This document shows positions 1-6,002 of a stretch of DNA of 6,238 nucleotides, piece after piece. Position 1 is the stretch's first letter. Every line of letters begins with the position of its first letter. Location of the stretch: the NCBI GenBank assembly GCA_945613045.1, contig CALZAG010000094.1, positions 1 to 6,238 on the forward strand, written 5' to 3'. Position numbers and translations under genes: made by a program. This stretch comes from an uncultured Clostridia bacterium (GTDB taxonomy: Bacteria; Bacillota; Clostridia; Oscillospirales; Oscillospiraceae). The notes below the pieces were generated by a model. That model saw only the letters and a list, made by a program, of their open reading frames with translations. It made no database searches and was not told the DNA's origin.

Positions 1-35
1 AAAAAAACAAGCTCCCGTATCACTACGGGAGCTTG
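1..35 (-). terminator. Rho-independent terminator after rpsR
   Basis: A perfect 12-bp inverted repeat (arms 8-19 and 24-35) encloses a 4-nt loop at 20-23. Read on the minus strand it is followed at once by seven U residues (complement of the A run at 1-7). It lies 17 nt past the rpsR stop codon, where the S6-SSB-S18 operon would end. Stem length, GC content and the U-tract make this a strong intrinsic terminator. Confidence 0.93.
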
Positions 36-52
36 CTCGTTTTATCGGTTTA

Positions 53-292
53 TCAGTCGGTGACGTAAGGCAGGAGAGCGATCTGACGGGCTCTCTTTAT
101 AGCCTCGGTGAGCTGACGCTGATGCATTGCGCAGGTGCCGGTGGTGCGGCGGGGCAGGATCTTGCTGCGCTCGGACATATAGCGGCGGAGCTTAGCGGTA
201 TCCTTATAGTCGATGCCGGTGGCCTTGTCTACGCAAAACTGGCAGACTTTTCTGCGCTTGCGGGTCTTGGGATTGTTCTTATCGAAAGCCAT
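53..292 (-). CDS. rpsR: 30S ribosomal protein S18
   Basis: This is the small-subunit ribosomal protein S18, which pairs with S6 on the platform of the 30S subunit. The 79-residue product has the usual length and the family pattern: a basic N-terminal tail (RKRRK at 11-15), the DYKD..KLRRYMSERSKILPRR core at about 28-49, and the conserved TGTC..HQRQL..AIKRAR.IALLPY C-terminal half. C17, C20, C54 and H57 form a CxxC...CxxH set, so this looks like the zinc-binding ('C+') form of S18; zinc binding itself is inferred. The ATG at 290-292 has an AGGAGG Shine-Dalgarno at 301-306, 8 nt upstream. It is the last gene of rpsF-ssb-rpsR, 23 nt after ssb, with a terminator just downstream. Confidence 0.98.
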   Translation of the reverse strand: MAFDKNNPKTRKRRKVCQFCVDKATGIDYKDTAKLRRYMSERSKILPRRTTGTCAMHQRQLTEAIKRARQIALLPYVTD

Positions 293-315
293 AGCTGTAT
301 CCTCCTATCAAAATT

Positions 316-765
316 TCAGAACGGCAGCTCGCCGTCGTCGTCGCCGAGCTCGGAGAAAGCGGAGGCGCCCATGGAGGGGCTGACGCTCTCGTAGCTGTTG
401 TAGGCGGGACGGGTCTCGCTGCGCGTTTCGCCGCCTTCGCGGCGTTTGCTTTCGCCGAAATACATATTGTCAACAACGACCTCGGCGCTGCGGCGCTTGC
501 CGCCCTCGCGGTCGGTCCAATCGCGGATCTGCAGGCGGCCGGAAACGACGGCCATGCTGCCCTTTGCGAAATACTTGCTGATAAATTCGGCTGTCTGACG
601 CCATGCGACGCAATCGATAAAATCGGTCTGCTTCTCGCCGCCGTCACGACCGCCGAAATCGCGGTCAACAGCGAGGGTGAAGCCGGTCACAGGAGTCTGG
701 GTCTGGGTGTACTTGAGCTCGGGATCACGAGTCAGGCGTCCCATAATGGTAATGTGATTAAGCAT
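316..765 (-). CDS. ssb: Single-stranded DNA-binding protein SSB
   Basis: SSB binds and protects single-stranded DNA during replication, recombination and repair, normally as a homotetramer, and recruits partner proteins through its C-terminal tip. The 149-residue product has an N-terminal OB fold (about 1-104), opening MLNHITIMGRLTRDPEL and including W55 (CVAW), the YFAKGS loop (65-70), VSGRLQIRDWTDREG (74-88, W83) and the strand ending DNMYFGES. A low-complexity linker rich in R, E, G and S follows (about 105-140), then the acidic tip DDDGELPF, close to the canonical DDDIPF tail. The ATG at 763-765 is preceded by AAGGAG (773-778) with 7-nt spacing, and that site overlaps the rpsF stop codon, suggesting translational coupling. 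Its place between rpsF and rpsR is the classic arrangement and marks it as the housekeeping SSB. Confidence 0.98.
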   Translation of the reverse strand: MLNHITIMGRLTRDPELKYTQTQTPVTGFTLAVDRDFGGRDGGEKQTDFIDCVAWRQTAEFISKYFAKGSMAVVSGRLQIRDWTDREGGKRRSAEVVVDNMYFGESKRREGGETRSETRPAYNSYESVSPSMGASAFSELGDDDGELPF

Positions 766-776
766 GATTCGTCTCC

Positions 777-1073
777 TTACTCAGCACGCAGGGTGATCAG
801 GCGACGCATGATGCCGTCGGTGATGCCGAGGATACGATCCAGCTCAGCAGGAAAATCTGCGCCGCTGGTGAACTTCATCAGGACATAGTAGCCCTCGGAA
901 ATGTAGTCGATTTCGTAAGCGAGCTTGCGCTTACCCATCTCCTCCAGTTCGTCCAGGGTACCATTAGCCTCAACAAGTGCCTTGAACTTCTCGACGACGG
1001 CAGCGGTCTGCTCCTCGGTGAAGTTCGGGTTGATGATGTACATTACTTCGTACTTCTCAGTTGCTTTTGCCAT
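777..1073 (-). CDS. rpsF: 30S ribosomal protein S6
   Basis: S6 binds the central domain of 16S rRNA as a heterodimer with S18. With the start chosen here the product is 98 residues, a normal bacterial length, and shows the family core: YEVMYIINPN at 8-17, the LEEMGKRKLAYEI segment at 43-55, EGYYVLMKF at 60-68 and the D.I.R.LI.R C-terminal helix and strand at about 86-96. Start choice: the open frame extends to a GTG at 1080-1082, but that codon lies inside the AGGAGGT Shine-Dalgarno (1081-1087). The ATG at 1071-1073 sits 7 nt downstream of this site and gives the typical MAK... N-terminus. The TAA stop overlaps the ssb ribosome binding site, and the ssb start is 11 nt away. It is the first gene of the operon, behind a promoter at 1154-1181 and a structured leader. 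Confidence 0.97.
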   Translation of the reverse strand: MAKATEKYEVMYIINPNFTEEQTAAVVEKFKALVEANGTLDELEEMGKRKLAYEIDYISEGYYVLMKFTSGADFPAELDRILGITDGIMRRLITLRAE

Positions 1074-1080
1074 GGTTTGC

Positions 1081-1087
1081 ACCTCCT
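1081..1087 (-). promoter_or_regulatory. rpsF ribosome binding site (decides start)
   Basis: A full AGGAGGT on the minus strand, 7 nt before the ATG at 1073. Because it covers the upstream in-frame GTG (1080-1082), that GTG cannot be the normal start. Confidence 0.9.
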
Positions 1088-1099
1088 TCTGGTCTTTTG

Positions 1100-1147
1100 G
1101 CCCCCGCTCGCGGCGGGAGCAAGGATAGCCTGCCGATACCGACAGGC
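1100..1147 (-). promoter_or_regulatory. Structured rpsF leader, candidate S6:S18 autoregulatory element
   Basis: The roughly 75-nt untranslated leader folds by inspection into two hairpins. Hairpin 1 (1128-1147) has an 8-bp stem with one G-U pair and a GUAU loop, and starts almost at the predicted transcript 5' end. Hairpin 2 (1100-1120) is a very GC-rich 8-bp stem with one U-G pair and a CGCGA loop; a CCG at 1111-1113 straddles the top of its stem and the loop. The Shine-Dalgarno lies 13 nt beyond hairpin 2. An S6:S18-binding leader that mimics 16S rRNA helix 22 and exposes a CCG is known ahead of rpsF in many bacteria, so this is a plausible example. I cannot match the consensus by eye; assignment to that family is inference. 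Confidence 0.45.
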
Positions 1148-1153
1148 CATACC

Positions 1154-1181
1154 ATTATACCGTTTTTTCCTCAAAAGTCAA
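1154..1181 (-). promoter_or_regulatory. Sigma-A-type promoter of rpsF-ssb-rpsR
   Basis: On the minus strand there is a -35 box TTGACT (1176-1181, 5/6 match), a 16-nt spacer and a perfect -10 box TATAAT (1154-1159). Transcription would start near 1147-1148, leaving a leader of about 75 nt before the rpsF ATG. The upstream flank (about 1182-1212) is AT-rich and holds an imperfect inverted repeat of TTTTA/TAAAA, which might act as an UP element or simply be AT-rich DNA. Confidence 0.88.
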
Positions 1182-1246
1182 GCATTTCTTTGCGCTTTTA
1201 CGCTATAAAACGGTCTGTGCCGCGTCAGCCGGATTGGCGGCGGATG

Positions 1247-1275
1247 AAAAAGCTCTCCGTGGCCCGGAGAGCTTT
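1247..1275 (-). terminator. Intrinsic terminator after the SLH protein gene
   Basis: A perfect 11-bp inverted repeat (arms 1249-1259 and 1265-1275) with a 5-nt loop is followed on the minus strand by a short run of five U residues that begins inside the stem (1247-1251). It lies 13 nt past the TAA stop of the SLH protein gene. The U-tract is short, so some read-through towards rpsF, whose promoter is about 65 bp further on, is possible. Confidence 0.82.
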
Positions 1276-1288
1276 GTTCAACATGGCT

Positions 1289-3409
1289 TTATTTATTTGT
1301 CTGTTCGGTCTGCTCGGGTATCACTTCGTAGGTGGGGACTATCTCAACGCTTATGCGTCCGTCTGCGACTTCAAAGTCGCGGAGCACATCTGCGCCCGCT
1401 ATGACGAAGGTGAAGGTCTGGATATCGCCGGACTTCATCTCCATGCCGACCATGCGGTTGAAGTCGTATGCGACGAGCTCGTTGTCAAGATACACCTTGA
1501 CGATGTAGGAGCGGAGCTTGATGCCGGTGCTGAAATCGTTCCGGTACTTGGCCTGAACGATGAAATCATCACCGCGGGAGAAGGCCTTGGGGACGGTTAT
1601 GGACAGGCTTGAAACGGTGCTGACGCTCTCGTCCGAGACGAAGACGCTCTTGCCCTCCTCCGGCACGAAGCGCGCGCCCTCATAGTAAACGCTCAGGCCG
1701 ATCCAGTCGCCGTAAAGTGCGCGGGAGGAAAGGCTGCCGGCGTTGTAGACCTTGAGCTCGTTGGGGTTGCTGGTGGCGAGCGTGTTGGGGATGAGGATCA
1801 TTTTGTCGTCCGTGAAGCATGCGCTGTCGTAAACTCCGCCGCAGATGAGGGCAAGGCGGGTGTTGCCGGTGCTGTCCATGCTGTAGAGGTTGCGGTTGAA
1901 GGACGACAGGCAGTAGAAGGTATCGCCGTTTTTATACAGGGAGCGGTAGCGCACGTTCGTGGTCTTGGGGAACTCGCCGACGGTCTTGACGGCGCCCGGC
2001 GCCTGGACGGAAACCGCATAGAGGTTAAGGTCATAGTTGCCATCGGCGTCGTAGGCGAGGAAGTACATGACGTGGCCGTCGAAGAAGCTGGTGTTGATGT
2101 TGTAATCGGCGATCTTCTCCAGCTCGCCGCGTGCGATGTCGTAGGCGTGGAGCTTATCGACGCTCACCTCGGAGGTGCCGTCGCCGTTCTTGACGGTCAT
2201 GGTCTCGGAAAGCTTGAAATATATCTTGCCGTTCCAGCCGTAGGGCTCGAAATTCATGACCTCGGCGTAGGTAAAGTCGGAGTAGAAGGCGTTGAAGCCG
2301 CCGTTGACTATCTTGCCGAAGGCGTATCTGTAGCCGGAGACATCCTCGGCGTAGTTGGTGTAAGCCAGCGCGTAGAGGCCGCCGTTATAGAAGCAGTAGG
2401 CCTCGACGATGTAGCCGCTGTAGACCGTGCTGACGCGGCCGGAGGAAGGATCGTAGCACAGAAGGGAGCCCTTTGCGCTGCCGGTGTTGCCGCAGCAGAA
2501 GTACACCTTGCCGTTGTAAAGACTTATGTTGTTCAGGTATTGGCCGGGATCGGCGGTGTACAGCGTGCGGGTGAGATCCTTGCCGTCGGTGAGGTACAGA
2601 CCGTAGCGCAGATCGCTCTCGCTCTCGTAGGACCTGTACAGGCAGTAGTACCTGCTGCCTATCTGTACGGCGACGGAGTCGTTTTCAAGGCTTGACTGGA
2701 ACGCGGCCATGTCGGCGTTTGCCTTTGAGTCGTGCCCCACGCGCTCCGCGGGAAGCAGGAGGCGGGAGATGATCATCGCGATCTGGGCGCGGGTGGTGAG
2801 CCTGTCGCCGCCGAAGCTGTAGTCCGACCAGCCGTTGAGAATGCCGGCTGCGTAAAGGGTCTTTACGGAGCTGAGGTACTGAGAGGGGATCTTGCTGATA
2901 TCGGTGATCGCCCTGTCGCTTATCGCGGGCATATCCTCGGCGCCGATGGTGCGGCTGAATATGTAAGCAAGGTTGTAGCGGTTGATGATAACTCCGTCAA
3001 GGTAAACGCCCTTCGGGCAGGCCGAGGGGATCATGTTCCGCGCGGCGCAGTATCTGTAATAGGGGCTGTACCAGTAGTCGCCGTTCCTTACGGTCGTGTC
3101 CAGCGCGTTGCCGAAGTAAGCCGCGTGGATGCGGGCGGCGATGACTATGGCCTGAGCCCATGTAACGGTGTTCTCCGGCCTGAAGGTGCCGTCCTGATAG
3201 CCAAGCAGGACGCCCTTGTTATAGGAGACCTCAATGCCGGAATAAGCCCAATGATATGAGCTGAGGTCGGTGAAGGTGTGGGTAGTCATGTCGGCAACGT
3301 CCTCAAAGACGGCGAGCCCCTCCCCGGGTACGGGCGCGGCGGCGGCTCCCACGGTCAAAAGGCTTGCCAGAACAAGGACTAAAGCCAATATTCTAAAACA
3401 TTTTTTCAT
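1289..3409 (-). CDS. Secreted SLH-domain protein with beta-propeller-like region
   Basis: A 706-residue exported surface protein of unknown specific function. Residues 1-25 are a signal peptide: KK, a hydrophobic stretch (about 6-22), then an AAAAP cleavage region. Three S-layer-homology repeats follow, at about 45-98 (with GYQDGTFRPEN), 110-156 (degenerate) and 165-220 (with TTRAQIAMIISRLL); SLH repeats bind secondary cell-wall polymers. From about 245 to 590 a motif of the form (Y/F)-x-(N/D)-G-x-(V/I/L)-Y-(F/C) recurs near 250, 297, 340, 391, 442, 491 and 531, 40-51 residues apart, which suggests a seven-bladed beta-propeller (inference). Residues about 598-695 look like an Ig/beta-sandwich domain, with a polar tail ending EQTEQTNK. 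Start: the frame continues to 3451, but that codon lies between the -10 box and the expected transcription start, whereas the ATG at 3407-3409 has a GGAGGT site 6 nt upstream and opens directly into the signal peptide. It has its own promoter and terminator, so it is probably monocistronic. The ligand or enzymatic activity, if any, is unknown. Confidence 0.9.
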   Translation of the reverse strand: MKKCFRILALVLVLASLLTVGAAAAPVPGEGLAVFEDVADMTTHTFTDLSSYHWAYSGIEVSYNKGVLLGYQDGTFRPENTVTWAQAIVIAARIHAAYFGNALDTTVRNGDYWYSPYYRYCAARNMIPSACPKGVYLDGVIINRYNLAYIFSRTIGAEDMPAISDRAITDISKIPSQYLSSVKTLYAAGILNGWSDYSFGGDRLTTRAQIAMIISRLLLPAERVGHDSKANADMAAFQSSLENDSVAVQIGSRYYCLYRSYESESDLRYGLYLTDGKDLTRTLYTADPGQYLNNISLYNGKVYFCCGNTGSAKGSLLCYDPSSGRVSTVYSGYIVEAYCFYNGGLYALAYTNYAEDVSGYRYAFGKIVNGGFNAFYSDFTYAEVMNFEPYGWNGKIYFKLSETMTVKNGDGTSEVSVDKLHAYDIARGELEKIADYNINTSFFDGHVMYFLAYDADGNYDLNLYAVSVQAPGAVKTVGEFPKTTNVRYRSLYKNGDTFYCLSSFNRNLYSMDSTGNTRLALICGGVYDSACFTDDKMILIPNTLATSNPNELKVYNAGSLSSRALYGDWIGLSVYYEGARFVPEEGKSVFVSDESVSTVSSLSITVPKAFSRGDDFIVQAKYRNDFSTGIKLRSYIVKVYLDNELVAYDFNRMVGMEMKSGDIQTFTFVIAGADVLRDFEVADGRISVEIVPTYEVIPEQTEQTNK

Positions 3410-3415
3410 ATAGGG

Positions 3416-3421
3416 ACCTCC
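3416..3421 (-). promoter_or_regulatory. Ribosome binding site of the SLH protein gene (decides start)
   Basis: GGAGGT on the minus strand with 6-nt spacing to the ATG at 3407-3409. It supports starting at the lysine-rich signal peptide and not at the in-frame ATG 14 codons upstream. Confidence 0.88.
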
Positions 3422-3431
3422 GGTAAGTTTG

Positions 3432-3468
3432 AGGTTACAAATCGGTATCATAATTATAGCAGGTTACA
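3432..3468 (-). repeat. Direct repeat TGTAACCT flanking the -10 box
   Basis: The 8-nt word TGTAACCT (minus strand) occurs at 3461-3468, within the -35/-10 spacer, and again at 3432-3439, just after the predicted transcription start. The copies are 29 bp apart, a little under three helical turns. The placement suits an operator, but an 8-nt match over so short a span could be chance, and no known regulator is assigned. Confidence 0.35.
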
Positions 3469-3481
3469 TAATACTTTGCAA
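3453..3481 (-). promoter_or_regulatory. Promoter of the SLH protein gene
   Basis: On the minus strand: -35 TTGCAA (3476-3481, 4/6), a 17-nt spacer and a perfect -10 TATAAT (3453-3458) preceded by TGC, which forms an extended -10 (TGn). Transcription would begin near 3446, giving a leader of about 37 nt. The gap between the upstream stop codon (3508) and this promoter holds only a weak all-AT inverted repeat, so read-through from the LTA-synthase-family gene into this gene is also possible. Confidence 0.82.
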
Positions 3482-3507
3482 TAGAAAATTGTGATTTTTT
3501 AGGAGGG

Positions 3508-5364
3508 TCAGTTTATCTTCTGAGTGACCATGCGGTAGTACTGCCAGCAGTGCAGGCGGCTGATGAGCGCATTCTGCTCCGCGGTGGGGCTTGCGCTGAG
3601 CGCTCCGTCCGGAGTCCCGACGACGCCGCTTTTTATGACGGGCAGAGCGCGGCGAAGCTCCGAAAGGAAGCTGAAATAGGGATCCGCGGTCTCGCAGCCG
3701 GCCAGCTCCAGGGCGATCTCGCCGAGGAAGCAGGCGCTTATCCTGCCGTCGGCGGGAAGCTCGAGCGCGGAGAACACGGACTGCGCGTCGCGGCCGCTGA
3801 GGTATGCGTCGTTTACCCAGACGAGGAAGGGTACGGTGCAGCTGTCGACGAGCTGTTCGGGGGTATCGCCGTCGCCGATGTCGAGCCCCAGCTCGCGGTA
3901 GCTCAGGTAGTCCGCGCCGAGGTTCGGCAGATGGTCGCCGAAGAACACGAGGATGTACGGCTCGTCGAGGGCGTTGAGGCGATCTGTCAGCTCGAGCAGC
4001 ATCTCCGAGGAGCATTTTATGCCGTAGCCGTAAACGGAGAGGTATTCCTCCGCCTCGGGGCTGAGGTCAAGGGAGGTCTGAACTGTCGGTATCTCAAAGC
4101 CGTATTTGTCATAGGTATAGGCCTGGTGGTTCTGGATGGTGGTGGCGTAGGTGAAAAGGCTTTCGCCGCCGGCTGTGCGCTCGGAAAGCTCGTCGCAGAG
4201 CACGTCGAGGAAGGCCGAGTCGAGCAGGCGGGTCTCCTCGTCGAAGGCCTCGCTGAAAACGCGGCTTTCAATGCCCATGTGGCTCAGGGCGCTGTCGCGG
4301 TTATAAAACCAGCTGTCGCCCGGGTGCAGGTAAAGGGTGTCATAGCCGCAGTCGGAAAACGCGGTGGCGGCGCTGGGGATATCCTTGAAAAAGCTGCGCA
4401 TGGCGGAGTTGCTGGTGCGGTTTATGAGGTTTGTCTGCATTCCGGTCAGAACGTCGAACTCGGTGTTCGCGGTGCCGGCGCCGAAATTGGGAACAACGAT
4501 CCGGCCCGTTACGGCGTTGGAACTTGAGCAGACCTCGCGCCAGGCTCTCAGTGGGTGCTCTGAGTCGGAATAGGTGAAGGCCTCGTTTTCAAACAGGTCG
4601 GAAAAGGCCTCGCACATAATCATGAGCACCTGCGGCCTGTCGCCGTCGGGGGTTTCGGCGGTGTAGCTTTCGATGTCCCGCCCGACCGCCTCCTCGGAGT
4701 AGCCCTCGGGCCTGTCCGCGCTGTAAAGGTCGAAGTTATACAGAAAGCAGTAGTTGAAGCCCAGCTCGCTGAAGATGCCCGTCACGTTGTAAACGGAGCT
4801 GACGGGGAAGGAGGCGTACAGCTCGCGGTCGCGGTAGAGGGTGAAAAAGCAGCCGAGAAAAACCGCGACGCTCAGCACCGCGCCGACGACGCGGGGCAGG
4901 ACGGGGCGCTTTTTTGTGCGGCCGAGCCACACGCCGAGCAGTATCATCGCCGCCGAGCTGAGGATTATCAGGGCAAGTACGCCGAAGTGCATATCCAGCC
5001 GGTATTCTCCGGTGGCCTGCAGCGCCTCGCGCAGCAGGGCGAAGTCACCCGGGACGAAGGGGTCGTCGCGCCCCTCGACCTTGAGGAGGTTCGCGTAGCT
5101 CATCAGGCCGAAAACGAGGTTCGTAACGCCGCCGGATATAAAGCTGTTGGAGCATATGAAGTAGATGACCAGCAGCATGACGGCGACGGGCAGCGCGTTG
5201 AGCGCGATGAGCAGCGGGTTTTGCAGCATGAAGCCGAGGCTGTGCCGGAACGAACCGGGCGAGATGAACACGCACATGAGCAGCGTGAAGCCCACGATGG
5301 CGATAAGCTCCGCCCAAACGGCCCTGTTATGCAGTTTTACAAGCTTTTCATGGAATTGTGTCAT
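3508..5364 (-). CDS. LTA synthase family protein (membrane phosphoglycerol transferase)
   Basis: A 618-residue membrane enzyme of the LtaS/sulfatase-like alkaline phosphatase superfamily. LtaS moves glycerol-phosphate from phosphatidylglycerol onto a growing lipoteichoic acid chain outside the membrane; the exact acceptor here is not provable. About five membrane helices lie at 16-36, 49-70, 75-94, 126-147 and 157-175, then a linker with the family's YN.TG.F.ELGFNY-like segment (192-205), then the extracellular catalytic domain from about 243. Catalytic and metal positions can be read off: E252 in MIMCEAFSD, the nucleophile T298 in GAGTANTEFDVLTG, H347, W352 and R356 in HPGDSWFYNRD, H413 in TTIQNHQAY, and D477/H478 in FFGDHLP. 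All expected active-site residues are present, so it should be active. The length is close to LtaS (about 640). A C-terminal tail (570-618) is of unclear role. The ATG at 5362-5364 has an AAGGA site (5371-5375) overlapping the upstream gene's stop; only 9 nt separate the two genes. Confidence 0.93.
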   Translation of the reverse strand: MTQFHEKLVKLHNRAVWAELIAIVGFTLLMCVFISPGSFRHSLGFMLQNPLLIALNALPVAVMLLVIYFICSNSFISGGVTNLVFGLMSYANLLKVEGRDDPFVPGDFALLREALQATGEYRLDMHFGVLALIILSSAAMILLGVWLGRTKKRPVLPRVVGAVLSVAVFLGCFFTLYRDRELYASFPVSSVYNVTGIFSELGFNYCFLYNFDLYSADRPEGYSEEAVGRDIESYTAETPDGDRPQVLMIMCEAFSDLFENEAFTYSDSEHPLRAWREVCSSSNAVTGRIVVPNFGAGTANTEFDVLTGMQTNLINRTSNSAMRSFFKDIPSAATAFSDCGYDTLYLHPGDSWFYNRDSALSHMGIESRVFSEAFDEETRLLDSAFLDVLCDELSERTAGGESLFTYATTIQNHQAYTYDKYGFEIPTVQTSLDLSPEAEEYLSVYGYGIKCSSEMLLELTDRLNALDEPYILVFFGDHLPNLGADYLSYRELGLDIGDGDTPEQLVDSCTVPFLVWVNDAYLSGRDAQSVFSALELPADGRISACFLGEIALELAGCETADPYFSFLSELRRALPVIKSGVVGTPDGALSASPTAEQNALISRLHCWQYYRMVTQKIN

Positions 5365-5370
5365 ATCTTT

Positions 5371-5376
5371 TCCTTA
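5371..5376 (-). promoter_or_regulatory. Ribosome binding site overlapping the upstream stop codon
   Basis: The TAA stop of the PAP2-like gene (5374-5376) shares two bases with the AAGGA site (5371-5375) of the LTA-synthase-family gene, 6 nt before its ATG. Ribosomes ending the first gene sit on the start region of the second, so coupled translation is likely. Confidence 0.7.
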
Positions 5377-5958
5377 TAGAATAATGATACCGCAGATCAG
5401 GAAAGCGGCAACGCCGATGGCGGCGCCGAGGATGAGTTCGGACGCCGTGTGCCGGCCCAGCTTCAGCGAGGCCCACATTGTCGCCGCGGCGATGAGAGCG
5501 TAGGGCGCGATAAAAGCGGGGCCGAAGAAGCGTATCATGCAGACCATGGTGCCTATCGAGCTGCAGGCGTGGCCACTGGCTTTTACCCTGTTGAATTTGT
5601 TGACAACGGCGAGCAGCAGAGCGGCGGAGAAATAGGCCGCGGTGATAAACAGAAGCTCTTTGCCCGCGCTGAAAACGAGGGAGCAGATAAACGACAGGGT
5701 GTATCCCACGGCGGTGAGGATGAATGCGAGCCTGCGCTGGCCGTCGCGTCCCTGCGCTTTGAGCCGGGGCACGAGAAGCTGTATCGGATAGGCCAGAGTC
5801 GGAGCCAGCACCTGAAAGAAGAAAACGGCGGCGAAGAGCCACGGCGCGGCGAAGTCCCTGCCGCCGCGCACAAGGCAGCCGATGAGCAGCAGGCCGACAA
5901 AAACCGGCGGAATGGTAAAGACGCGTATTGCTTTTGCGATTTTTTCAGAAGTCTTCAT
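5374..5958 (-). CDS. PAP2-like integral membrane protein (possible lipid phosphatase)
   Basis: A 194-residue protein with about six hydrophobic segments (near 14-31, 36-58, 80-97, 101-119, 136-160 and 174-194). It carries PAP2 (type 2 phosphatidic acid phosphatase) signatures: K121..R124 followed by KASGH (126-130), corresponding to the K...R and PSGH motifs, and LGRHTASELILG (167-178), corresponding to the third motif with H170. PAP2 enzymes dephosphorylate lipid phosphates such as phosphatidic acid, phosphatidylglycerol-phosphate or undecaprenyl diphosphate. The motifs are not canonical: ASGH replaces PSGH, the arginine expected six residues before H170 is S164, and the acidic residue four after it is E174 instead of D. 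The histidines are kept, so activity is possible but unproven. It is the first gene of an apparent operon with the LTA-synthase-family gene, which suggests a role in membrane-lipid or envelope-precursor turnover (inference). The start ATG (5956-5958) has only a weak GATGAG upstream, so the start is less certain than for its neighbours. Confidence 0.78.
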   Translation of the reverse strand: MKTSEKIAKAIRVFTIPPVFVGLLLIGCLVRGGRDFAAPWLFAAVFFFQVLAPTLAYPIQLLVPRLKAQGRDGQRRLAFILTAVGYTLSFICSLVFSAGKELLFITAAYFSAALLLAVVNKFNRVKASGHACSSIGTMVCMIRFFGPAFIAPYALIAAATMWASLKLGRHTASELILGAAIGVAAFLICGIIIL

Positions 5959-5986
5959 GATCTCATCTGCGAAGATATCGCGGTCA

Positions 5987-6002
5987 CGCTCCCTGCGGAG
6001 CG
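5987..6002 (-). promoter_or_regulatory. Hairpin in the leader of the PAP2-like/LTA-synthase operon
   Basis: A perfect 6-bp GC-rich stem (arms 5987-5992 and 5997-6002) with a GCAG loop lies in the predicted 57-nt untranslated leader, about 28 nt before the start codon. It has no U-tract, so it is not a terminator. A role in mRNA stability or translation control is possible, or it may have none. Confidence 0.4.

Noticed and set aside
279..668. Minus-strand open frame of 129 codons inside ssb in another frame
   Set aside because: It is a frame-shifted shadow of ssb, rich in A, S, R and P, without a domain.
1061..1612. Plus-strand open frame of 183 codons over the rpsF leader and the end of the SLH gene
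   Set aside because: It runs through the promoter, leader and terminator of minus-strand genes. The hydrophobic stretch is produced by the terminator and the gene end read backwards.
2072..3259. Plus-strand open frames of 207 and 175 codons opposite the SLH protein gene
   Set aside because: They are shadows of the real gene with low-complexity A/V/G composition and no motif.
3410..3451. N-terminal extension of 14 residues on the SLH protein
   Set aside because: The upstream ATG falls between the -10 box and the transcription start and would place non-signal residues ahead of a complete signal peptide.
3481..3507. AT-only inverted repeat AAAAT/ATTTT as a terminator of the LTA-synthase-family gene
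   Set aside because: The stem is five A-T pairs with no GC and no following U-tract, too weak to terminate.
3550..4527. Long plus-strand open frame of 325 codons antisense to the LTA-synthase-family gene
   Set aside because: It lies wholly opposite a well-supported catalytic gene. Its composition (A, V, G and E rich) is typical of the complement of GC-rich coding DNA, and it has no recognisable domain or matched ribosome site.
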